From NCBI RefSeq assembly GCF_900640175.1, contig NZ_CAAAJC010000006.1, positions 1-64,000 of the forward strand: a stretch of 64,000 bases of DNA, written 5' to 3'. Position numbers and translations under genes: made by a program. The DNA comes from Legionella sp. W10-070. Lineage in GTDB: Bacteria; Pseudomonadota; Gammaproteobacteria; Legionellales; Legionellaceae. Shown piece after piece: positions 37,413 to 45,117 of the stretch; the first letter of the stretch is position 1, and every line of letters starts with the position of its first letter. The notes beneath the pieces are model-generated. The model saw only the letters and a list, made by a program, of their open reading frames with translations. It searched no databases and had not been told where the DNA came from.

Positions 37413-38699
37413 TAAATCAGAGTTAAGGTTATACATTGGCCTTATCAGCAGGGTATTTTCACGCATGGATTTACAGAAGGTTTCTTTAATAAAGAAGCCT
37501 GCAAGGATGACGGCAGTGATTAAAAAAGCAATCATGATAAAAAAAGCGTGCTGATAATCGTTCAAGGTAGCTGTACTGTTGGCGTTCGACAGGAAAAATC
37601 CGATTAGCGGCGCATTGATTGCTGAGAAAAAGCCAATCATTGCATTATTAAAACCTAACCCTATTGCCAAATGATTCTCGCGGCATTGTTCAGCCATGAT
37701 AGCAAAACCGATGCTTTGGCCGCTTGCACCAATTCCCAGAAAGAAGAAACATAGCGCGGTCGTCGGCTTATTGAGAGGCAAATAGACAATGCCGGTCAGG
37801 GCAAGTAATGCTGCAAGTGCACCGAGTAACATCAGTACCTTACGCCGTTGTATTTTGTCAGAGATAAATCCCAAGATTGCACAGCCGAAGGCATATCCAA
37901 TCCAGCCCAGGGTAATCATATAGCCAGAAAAACTGACGGAAAAACCCTTGCTAACCAGGAATGCCTTGCATTCATTTTCAGATAAATACTCAAGGCTGAA
38001 ATAAACAAAGGCGGAATAAACAGCAATAAACCAGATTTGCTTTTGGTAAATAAACTGGTACAGGAGCTTGGAGACAGGAGTGGGCTTTGTAAGAGCGAAG
38101 GATTTGGTGGTATTTTCCTTGTTTTTATCCACTACCAGGAGAACAAGGACTGCTATTCCTAATCCGATGGCTGCTAAATTACCAAAAAGTCCACGCCAAC
38201 TTATTATTGAGTTTTCTGCCAGCATGTTTAATGGACCAGCAGCCAGCATTGGCCCAAGCGTACCGACCAGTTGTGATAATCCAATAAATAAGGCAATGTT
38301 CTTACGAGGCATCCAGTCATAGACGGCTACTAACAGACAAACAAAACCAAATGAAGAGCCAAAACCCATTAATACCCGTAAGGTAATGGCTACATAAAAT
38401 GAAGAGGCCAGTGAAAACCCGATATCAGCAATGACGCAAACCATTACTGCGGCTAACAATGTTTTTTTCAAGCCATATCGTTCGGTGACAAGGCCGACTG
38501 GAATCTGCATCAGGCTATAAATAAGTTGGTATGCGGTGGAGCTGAGCAGGGCAAAGGTGACAGGTGTCAGATGCAGCTGTGCCATAATAGGCTCCTGGAA
38601 GGTACCCAGGACAGTCCTTAATAAAAATTCATACATGAAAAACGAAGCACAGACTAACCAGACTGTAAGGCCGCGAAATGTTATTTTCGTGCTATTCAT
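37398..38699 (-). CDS. MFS transporter
   Basis: The 433-residue protein has 12 predicted helices. It has MFS motif A-like loops (GLVTERYGLKKTLL after helix 2, GFISDKIQRRKVLML after helix 8) and LRVLMGFGSSFGFVCLLVAV. It resembles the Legionella phagosomal-transporter-like and sugar-phosphate-type branches, but substrate is unassigned. Its start overlaps the stop of the upstream deacylase gene by four bases, suggesting translational coupling. It converges on the SLC13 gene with a 15-bp overlap. Confidence 0.88.
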   Translation of the reverse strand: MNSTKITFRGLTVWLVCASFFMYEFLLRTVLGTFQEPIMAQLHLTPVTFALLSSTAYQLIYSLMQIPVGLVTERYGLKKTLLAAVMVCVIADIGFSLASSFYVAITLRVLMGFGSSFGFVCLLVAVYDWMPRKNIALFIGLSQLVGTLGPMLAAGPLNMLAENSIISWRGLFGNLAAIGLGIAVLVLLVVDKNKENTTKSFALTKPTPVSKLLYQFIYQKQIWFIAVYSAFVYFSLEYLSENECKAFLVSKGFSVSFSGYMITLGWIGYAFGCAILGFISDKIQRRKVLMLLGALAALLALTGIVYLPLNKPTTALCFFFLGIGASGQSIGFAIMAEQCRENHLAIGLGFNNAMIGFFSAINAPLIGFFLSNANSTATLNDYQHAFFIMIAFLITAVILAGFFIKETFCKSMRENTLLIRPMYNLNSDLLKPE

Positions 38700-39715
38700 T
38701 GGTTTTCCAGAACCTCATTCCAGGCTTCAAGAGCAATTTCAGCCCTGTCGTTATCAATAAAAGAGGCAATTTTAAACAGTGTTTGCCCTTCATGTATCAG
38801 TGGGTGGCGGTTAATCCCCACAACAATGCCATCACGAGGCGATTTAACCGGCTCAATGGTATCAGCACTGAATGGGTCACTAATGAGTCCCAGTGTCTGC
38901 CCTTTTTTAATCATTTGTCCCAGGACAATATCACTATGTAAAACCCCGCTATGAGGGGCGCGCAGCCAATCCTGATCCTGAGAGAAAATTGACTTGTAGT
39001 CCTTATTATCAGAGAAAGGAGCTTGTTTTAACATGCCCAGCTGGTACATAACATTTTGAATACCGGAAAGCCCCAGGGAGATGGCTGTCTCATCAATACG
39101 CATGGCTTCACCGGCCTGATAAACTAATAAGGGGATCGTTAAGTTTTCTATTGTCTGGCGCAATGAATTGTCATTTTTGCTGACATGCGTGATGACAGGG
39201 GCTGCGAACTGTTGAGCCAAACGCCGACTATCCGGATTTTCGAGGTTACAGTAAATCTGGGGTAATATGTCATGATTTAATGAGCCAGTTTGTAGCTCAA
39301 TGCAGTGATCGACTTTAGGAAGGATTTCCTGAGTAAATAAATGAGCGATCCGCTCGCCATAAGATCCCAGCTGGTGGCCTGGAAAGCATCGTTCCAGGCT
39401 TGTCTCATAAGTAAGTGTTTTGGGGTGATTGATTAAGCCCAGAACATTCAGCACAGGGATTGCAATCAATGTTCCCCTTAAATGGCGTATGGCTTTTAAT
39501 TTGAGCAAGCGGTTGATTATTTCCAGTCCATTGAGTTCATCGCCCTTGACTGCTGAAAAAATTAATAAACAAGGGCCTGCCTGCTTGCCATGAATAATTT
39601 TAATTGGCATTTGGAAGGAGGAGCAGGAATAAAATTCAGGCAGGGGCAGGGCGAGATTTGAGATTTCTCCCGGATGAATGGTGGTATTAAAGAAGGTCAG
39701 GTTGGAATTTTTCAT
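38696..39715 (-). CDS. Succinylglutamate desuccinylase/aspartoacylase (AstE/AspA) family protein
   Basis: The 339-residue zinc hydrolase family member has the N-terminal core AVKGDELNGLEIINRLL, PVLNVLGLINHP and ELQTGS. A C-terminal barrel-like segment includes APHSGVLHSDIVLGQMIKKGQTLGLI. The first metal motif reads GDELNGLE where canonical members have GDExxG. The family removes acyl groups from N-acyl amino acids. It overlaps the following MFS gene by four bases, so hydrolase and transporter probably work on the same compound. Confidence 0.85.
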   Translation of the reverse strand: MKNSNLTFFNTTIHPGEISNLALPLPEFYSCSSFQMPIKIIHGKQAGPCLLIFSAVKGDELNGLEIINRLLKLKAIRHLRGTLIAIPVLNVLGLINHPKTLTYETSLERCFPGHQLGSYGERIAHLFTQEILPKVDHCIELQTGSLNHDILPQIYCNLENPDSRRLAQQFAAPVITHVSKNDNSLRQTIENLTIPLLVYQAGEAMRIDETAISLGLSGIQNVMYQLGMLKQAPFSDNKDYKSIFSQDQDWLRAPHSGVLHSDIVLGQMIKKGQTLGLISDPFSADTIEPVKSPRDGIVVGINRHPLIHEGQTLFKIASFIDNDRAEIALEAWNEVLENQ

Positions 39716-40210
39716 ACGCTTGAATGGTTCCTAAATTACATTTCAAGCAACCCAGCATAACAAATTAACCAGCCATGTGCAAAAAAGGTACTTGAAAACC
39801 ATACTCCGCAGGAGAGGATTTTTAGTTTGTTCCAGGAAAAAATAACTTGATAAGAGCAAGCCTGGATGGAACGCCAGCGAAATCCGGGGCATGAATTATT
39901 ATCAAGCTCCGAACCCGGATCAACTATGTCTATCAAAGTTGTTAATTAAAATTATTTAATCATCCTGCGCAAAGTAATCCCAAGTTAAAATCTCTTATTC
40001 TGGCATTAGCGATAACAATAATTTTTCGCATCAAAGCCGTTAAAGCGACCATTTTTTTCTTTCCGTAAGAAATTAACTGATTGTAAAAAGATTTTAAACT
40101 GGAGTTTGAATTTCTGGCCGCCATGGCAGCCAGGAACAATAGGGGCTTAATTCCACATCTGCCATAATTTAAATTCTATTTTAATTTTCAATGCGTAGAC
40201 CCTAACCAGG
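39716..40210. other. Intergenic region of 495 bp with a dispersed-repeat fragment
   Basis: I see no credible gene. A 30-base segment at 39860-39889 (CCTGGATGGAACGCCAGCGA and a few more bases) matches the pattern of the sequence at 63972-64000, a dispersed motif. The remainder is AT-rich. It holds the promoter region of the deacylase-MFS pair and the 3' flank of the 831-codon gene. Confidence 0.5.
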
Positions 40211-42706
40211 TTAGTGTTTGCCCGGGTTAAAACCAACGACATAAGATGTTTTTGCGTCTAACTCATCTTTGGCAGGAGGTGTTTGTTTGAACTCGGTCTT
40301 TTTACCCGTATTACCAACCGCTTGCTTATTAGTTGAAACAGGTTCGGTTCCGGCACCGCCCAGCTGTTGAATCATCTTTACGTTACTATCATCTTCTGGC
40401 TTTTCTTCTTCATCTTGTGGCAGGTTTTCCTCATGGTATTCTGTGCTGAATATGTGGAAATTTTCATACTCGGTTGCTTTTTTGCGAGAATAATTATCAA
40501 AAGCACTGTAAGCGGTAAATACCAGCAACCCTACGATAGGAAGAATCAGGAGGCTGCTTGCCAGCAGTGCAATGGAGCCGCCTGTACCCAGTTTGGATTT
40601 CATGCGTTGCCAGGGAGAAGAAGGAAAACCGGACCAGGCGGCAATCATGGCTTTGGACAACCCTTTATGGGCCTGCATTGCGCCAGCCTTGCTTTGATGC
40701 AAATTAGTCAGTGATTTCTCTTCACCATAGTTCCTCGAAGCATGATGATCATGTTCTTTTGCTTCTACTTTCGCTGCAGCACCCTGGTCAATCAGACTGA
40801 TGATCGATACTCCGGCTTGCAGTGCCCATTTGTTATAAACCGCATCAATGGCCGATTTTAATTCATCAGCGGCTTCTTCCGCTGTTTCAACTCTGGCAAC
40901 GTCAGCTAATGCCTCTTTAATGCGTTTCCCATCTTCCGTCAAGTTGTCATTTTGGGTTTTTAATACGGCATCAAGAATGGCGACCCGGCCATTGATTGCC
41001 TGGGTGCGTTCATTGCCGCTTTTGCAGCTTCCCAAAGAGACTTCTTCGACAAATACCGACAGCGACTGAATTAACTTGGCATAATCATGGGTAAAATGAA
41101 GGTCATGGGCGATGAGGTTTTTCAAGCTGTGCTGGGCATCTTGAAAAACATCGTCTTTGCTCTCATAGGCTTCTTTTTTCCATGAATCCTTAATGGCTTT
41201 TATTAACCCAATTGCTTCTTGGCCTTCAGGCGAAAGAGAAAAATATTTTTCCCGCGGATTCCCAGACAGAAAATCTTTATACTTTGTAAAAACATCATTA
41301 ATCTTAGTTCGTTGATCTGAACTACTGGCTTCATAAAGTGTATGAAGCAGTGCCATTTCAGTCATCAGCGTTGATTCTTCGGTTATTTTGCTCTTCTGGT
41401 TATAGCCTAAGGTATCGCCAAAGCCGTTGACTGAAATACTTTCAATGAAGCAGAGAACAGGCGTTTCGGACGACTCAAGTTGTTCCTCATTGTAACGGTG
41501 AACCCCTTGCATAATGTGTTTTGCACTTTGAGTCTGCAGGTTGCCGTTGATGTCGCCCAAAGTGTCATTAAGTGCTGTGTAGCGGTTGTAGATGAAGGCT
41601 TTTGGCCTTTCACCGACTGTACTCAATTTGTCGGCTAAGCCGTACTTTTTAGTGATATGGTCGAATTTGGTTACAACATCCTCGATATACTCAGCTTCTG
41701 TTAGCCCTTTCTTAACAACAGGTTCAGGTGTGCGAATTTGGATACGGGGATGTTCATGGGCAGTAACCGTTAAATCCTTGGCCAGATGATGGGTTATTAT
41801 TTGTCGGTGAGCAAACTCGGTTCCCACTACTCGATGGTGAGCGGTATTTTCTGAGCCTTCTGTCAGGGTTGCCAAGCCCAGGTCATGGTCTGTATGGAGA
41901 ACGTCGTTTGCAGTTGCCGTGGTTTCTTCAGCAAGCGCCTTGATTTTTGATTTTGCCTTTTTTAATTCTTTTGGATCGAGGATAACCCCTGTATTTTTGA
42001 CAATTTCTTTCATAAAAATAGCATGGGCTTTGGGGGTTATTTCTTTTCGGGCCTTATCCAATGCCTTGTTGAGCTTGGCAATATTCAAAGTACTGCCATC
42101 CAGTCTGTTGTTATCATAAGCGTCATCTAATGCATTGATATAGGCTGCCATTACCAGTCTGTTTACTTCAACCATGGCTCCCTGATAAGCATTATCCATC
42201 GCTTTCTGATTATTGAGATTCTTGGCATTAGAAAACAGAGGGGGATCTTCTGCTGCTGCTTTTTGATAGACACGCTTGACCAGGGCTAGATGGAAGTGGA
42301 ATTCCTGCTGCAGGGCAATAATGCTGCCACGGGGCTGCTCTTGAAGTGCCCCAATAATACCTTCAATCGGAAGAAATCGGTTACTGAAGTTAGCCGTTAA
42401 CCTTAATTGCTCATAAAATGCATTATTCAATGTCGGGGTATCGAGACTTACGGTCGTCACTTTTCTAGGATTAAAGCCCAGCGCCCTGACTAATTCCTCT
42501 TCGCTGTCAAGCCCGGATAACTTTTTCTTGTTTTTTAGAAATTCAAGAAGCTCCGGAACATCTGTTTTGACGTCCACCAAAACACGGCCTTGCGGGTCGA
42601 AGGCTAAAGACGTTGTGGCGTTAACTAACTCCTGAGCTTTGGATATTAAATATTCCAGGTAAGCTGCTTGGGTTTTTGCTTGGGCTGTTAAAATGTCATT
42701 TACCAT
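40211..42706 (-). CDS. Large orphan protein with C-terminal membrane anchor, candidate effector
   Basis: The 831-residue protein belongs to no family I recognise. Residues 1 to about 730 are hydrophilic and helix-rich. A single strong transmembrane segment follows at about 738-760 (GGSIALLASSLLILPIVGLL), then an acidic tail with DEEEKPEDD and a last motif SYVVGFNPGKH. A late single anchor plus a Glu-rich C-terminal region suits Dot/Icm substrates, but no eukaryotic domain was seen. AGGTAA precedes the ATG. Confidence 0.6.
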   Translation of the reverse strand: MVNDILTAQAKTQAAYLEYLISKAQELVNATTSLAFDPQGRVLVDVKTDVPELLEFLKNKKKLSGLDSEEELVRALGFNPRKVTTVSLDTPTLNNAFYEQLRLTANFSNRFLPIEGIIGALQEQPRGSIIALQQEFHFHLALVKRVYQKAAAEDPPLFSNAKNLNNQKAMDNAYQGAMVEVNRLVMAAYINALDDAYDNNRLDGSTLNIAKLNKALDKARKEITPKAHAIFMKEIVKNTGVILDPKELKKAKSKIKALAEETTATANDVLHTDHDLGLATLTEGSENTAHHRVVGTEFAHRQIITHHLAKDLTVTAHEHPRIQIRTPEPVVKKGLTEAEYIEDVVTKFDHITKKYGLADKLSTVGERPKAFIYNRYTALNDTLGDINGNLQTQSAKHIMQGVHRYNEEQLESSETPVLCFIESISVNGFGDTLGYNQKSKITEESTLMTEMALLHTLYEASSSDQRTKINDVFTKYKDFLSGNPREKYFSLSPEGQEAIGLIKAIKDSWKKEAYESKDDVFQDAQHSLKNLIAHDLHFTHDYAKLIQSLSVFVEEVSLGSCKSGNERTQAINGRVAILDAVLKTQNDNLTEDGKRIKEALADVARVETAEEAADELKSAIDAVYNKWALQAGVSIISLIDQGAAAKVEAKEHDHHASRNYGEEKSLTNLHQSKAGAMQAHKGLSKAMIAAWSGFPSSPWQRMKSKLGTGGSIALLASSLLILPIVGLLVFTAYSAFDNYSRKKATEYENFHIFSTEYHEENLPQDEEEKPEDDSNVKMIQQLGGAGTEPVSTNKQAVGNTGKKTEFKQTPPAKDELDAKTSYVVGFNPGKH

Positions 42707-42853
42707 TTGTTTACCTGAAAGCGATAAAAGATAATTTCATTATAACTCTAGATTATTAACTGAATATTACCAAAAAATTTTCAAGGAAAAACCGTCAGAT
42801 TCGAGAAAAATAAGCCGCATATGAATGCACGTTGTGCTTGTTATCGTGAATTT

Positions 42854-43558
42854 TCAAAGCGTTCTTGAGCATTTTTGCTTCCTGGTTGATAAGTCTTCCA
42901 CGCTATCTGATTCATGATTATTAAAAAACACCATCGATGGCTTGGGTTCACGGCGTCGTTTATTTTTTCCAAGCTCTGTCTCATTCGCATGAGCAGTAGA
43001 ATTTTGTTGATTGATGCTATCAAAAGCTGATATTTTTTGCCTGATAATTTCTTCTTTAAACGGCAGGGAGGTTTCATAAGATTGGTGTGCCATTTCTGTA
43101 AAACCAAAGCTTTTATAAAATGATTTTCCATATTCTGATGAAATCAATGACATTGACTTAATCCCTAGCGGAAAACAGATATCATGCATTGCCAGCATCA
43201 AAACCGAACCAAGTTTCTTGTTGCGAACTTCCTTGTCAATGGCTAATGAGTGCAGGCTAACCGTGTTTTCCTCCAAATCAAAACTGGCTGTAATACAGCC
43301 GAGCACAATCCCATTTTTTAAGCAAGCCAAACAAATCACCTGTTTTTGGCAAGAGAGTATATTACCTGGTTTGTATTCCTCGGCTTCATTTTCAGGAAAT
43401 ACCGCTTCAATCAAAAGATCGGCGTCTCTAGTCTCCTCTTCCTCCTCATTGATTAACTGGAGTTTAAAATCGGCATTCTGTAATGATTTCCTTAATGGTC
43501 CAGATAAAATTTGGTTCAAATCCATTTCACCAGTCATGATGTCATCAAAACTTGTCAT
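42854..43558 (-). CDS. GNAT N-acetyltransferase-like protein with basic C-terminal extension
   Basis: The 234-residue protein has an N-terminal extension of about 55 residues. A GNAT domain (about 50-160) follows, with VSLHSLAIDKEVRNKKLGSVLMLAMHD (acetyl-CoA-binding R/Q-x-x-G/A-like loop, here RNKKLG) and YKSFGFTEMA. A polar tail of about 75 residues then contains the basic cluster KNKRRREPKP (about 198-207). That cluster resembles a monopartite nuclear localisation signal. The RBS is GGAGAA. It could be a nuclear-targeted effector or an ordinary acetyltransferase with a disordered tail. Confidence 0.7.
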   Translation of the reverse strand: MTSFDDIMTGEMDLNQILSGPLRKSLQNADFKLQLINEEEEETRDADLLIEAVFPENEAEEYKPGNILSCQKQVICLACLKNGIVLGCITASFDLEENTVSLHSLAIDKEVRNKKLGSVLMLAMHDICFPLGIKSMSLISSEYGKSFYKSFGFTEMAHQSYETSLPFKEEIIRQKISAFDSINQQNSTAHANETELGKNKRRREPKPSMVFFNNHESDSVEDLSTRKQKCSRTL

Positions 43559-43606
43559 TGCTTTCTCCAGCGAACTTTGTATATAAAAGATTATAATAAA
43601 ATATTA

Positions 43607-43751
43607 GCTTCTGTGTATTTATCTACTATCTTGGCCAAGAAGCCTTGATTTTCTGCGCTCCGATGCTCACATGCTTCTATGTATGCTCCGCTTCGGTGCT
43701 CGCCAATCAAGGCTTTTTGACTCAAGCTAGCGATAAGTACACAGAACCTAG
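43607..43751. repeat. Composite imperfect inverted repeat
   Basis: The outer segments at about 43607-43648 and about 43708-43751 are imperfectly complementary (CTGTGTATTTATC with GATAAGTACACAG; AAGCCTTGATT with AATCAAGGCTT). The interior contains ATGCTCACATG- and CATGTATGCTCC-type short hairpins. It fills the leader of the GNAT gene and overlaps no plausible gene. Confidence 0.65.
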
Positions 43752-43791
43752 ACCTATCATCAAAGTGAATGCATAGGCTGCTATTAATAGG

Positions 43792-43947
43792 GTTTGTTGA
43801 CAATTGGAACCAGAGTCTACCTTCCGCGCTTTATGCGCGGAATCTAGTCTCAAACCTTGTCAAGAGGATGGTTAGTTTCGTGTGGTTTGCGTGGATCCCG
43901 CGCATAAAGCGCGGGAAGTGGGCAGTTTAAATTGAAATGTCAACAGA
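43792..43947. repeat. Composite inverted repeat (MITE-like), CTTTATGC-type core
   Basis: The outer ends GTTTGTTGACAATT (43792-) and its near complement ending GTCAACAGAC (-43947) enclose two GC-rich hairpins: CCGCGC-TTTAT-GCGCGG and CCCGCGC-ATAAA-GCGCGGG. The arrangement matches 11678-11853. It precedes the ATP-grasp gene by 27 bp. Confidence 0.7.
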
Positions 43948-43974
43948 CTTTAATAAAATTACGATACGGGTGGT

Positions 43975-44997
43975 ATGGATAAAACACTTAGACTTTATTA
44001 CCAAAGGGCATTAGCCTTGCATCTGCCAGTTCGCTATTTGCCAAATATTGATACCATGCAAATTACCCTGGCTGGTTATAACTATCATTTTTTTCAAACA
44101 ATAACCCCCTTTAATAATGCAATGAGCATCTGCATTGCCAAGAATAAGTATCTGTTAAATAAGTTACTTGAACGTTCAGGATTTCCTGTACCCAAAGCAG
44201 TTGCCATTAAAAAAGCAGATTTGGACGAGCATGCGTTGGAGGAACGGATACAGCCGATTCATTTTCCTGTCGTTGTCAAGCCTATGAAAGATACTCATGG
44301 GGGTAAAGATGTTTTGTGCAACATTAAGGACATGAAGTCATTAAACGCCTACCTTAAGGGGGCATTCAAAAAGTATCCCTTCATGCAGGTAGAGGAATTT
44401 CATCAAGACTTGAAAGAGTATCGAGTGTTAGTTTTTCATGAGCGGATCATTGGCGTTGTTGAACGCTTTGCTGCCAAGGTGATTGGGGATGGGAAATCTT
44501 CTATCAGGCAACTGATCGAGAGGCGTAACCAGCACAGAATGCAGGAAACGCTGTTGACCCTCTCGCCGCTTGAGTTTGATGAAGAATGCAGACAGGCTCT
44601 GGAAGAGCAGGGATTGTCAATGGATAGTATTCCCCATCCTGCCCAGATTATTCCGTTAGGTTATACCGTTAATGCTGCCCATGGCGGCGATTTGTATTCT
44701 CATGGCAGGAGCATCCATCCTCATAATGCGGATTACTTGCGTCGTGCTGCTCGCCTGGCAGGATTGGAGCTTGTTGGCTTTGATGTGCTTTGTGAGGATA
44801 TCAGGCAATCGTTTAATAAGACGAAATGGCTCATCATTGAAGCCAACTTTGGACCAGACATCACCCTTCATGAGGCGGCTAATCAGGGTGAAAAAGTAGA
44901 GGTCAGCAAAATTATTCTGCGGACTCTTATCAGACGGCATCCTTTTTCGTATTTTTACCATCGACTGAAGGCACTTCTTAATATTTCACTAATTTAA
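43975..44997 (+). CDS. ATP-grasp ligase, cyanophycin-synthetase/GshAB-like ATP-grasp domain
   Basis: The 340-residue protein is essentially one ATP-grasp domain. It has CIAKNKYLLNKLLERSGFPVP, the nucleotide-binding FPVVVKPMKDTHGGKDV, EEFHQDLKEYRVLVF, VVERFAAKVIGDGKSSIRQLI, and the Mg-binding IEANFGPDITLHEA. The VxGDG-x3-IRQLI block is characteristic of CphA. The Mur-ligase-like half of cyanophycin synthetase is absent. It should ligate a carboxylate to an amine with ATP; substrates are unknown. The RBS GGTGG lies just upstream. Confidence 0.82.
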   Translation: MDKTLRLYYQRALALHLPVRYLPNIDTMQITLAGYNYHFFQTITPFNNAMSICIAKNKYLLNKLLERSGFPVPKAVAIKKADLDEHALEERIQPIHFPVVVKPMKDTHGGKDVLCNIKDMKSLNAYLKGAFKKYPFMQVEEFHQDLKEYRVLVFHERIIGVVERFAAKVIGDGKSSIRQLIERRNQHRMQETLLTLSPLEFDEECRQALEEQGLSMDSIPHPAQIIPLGYTVNAAHGGDLYSHGRSIHPHNADYLRRAARLAGLELVGFDVLCEDIRQSFNKTKWLIIEANFGPDITLHEAANQGEKVEVSKIILRTLIRRHPFSYFYHRLKALLNISLI

Positions 44998-45117
44998 CTT
45001 TGCTAAAGTGATTAACAAATAGTCACCTATTAAACTGTTCTATAATGCCATAAAGAACGAAATGAATTTTCCAGGGTCTGTGACCCTAGATAGATTAAGT
45101 ATTCTAAGGGTCTTGAA

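Noticed and set aside
39736..39936. 66-codon minus-strand reading frame
   Set aside because: It overlaps the dispersed CTGGAT/AAATCCG motif, with no protein-like conservation evident.
43591..43803. 70-codon minus-strand reading frame
   Set aside because: It lies wholly within the composite inverted repeats and has no ribosome binding site or recognisable motif.
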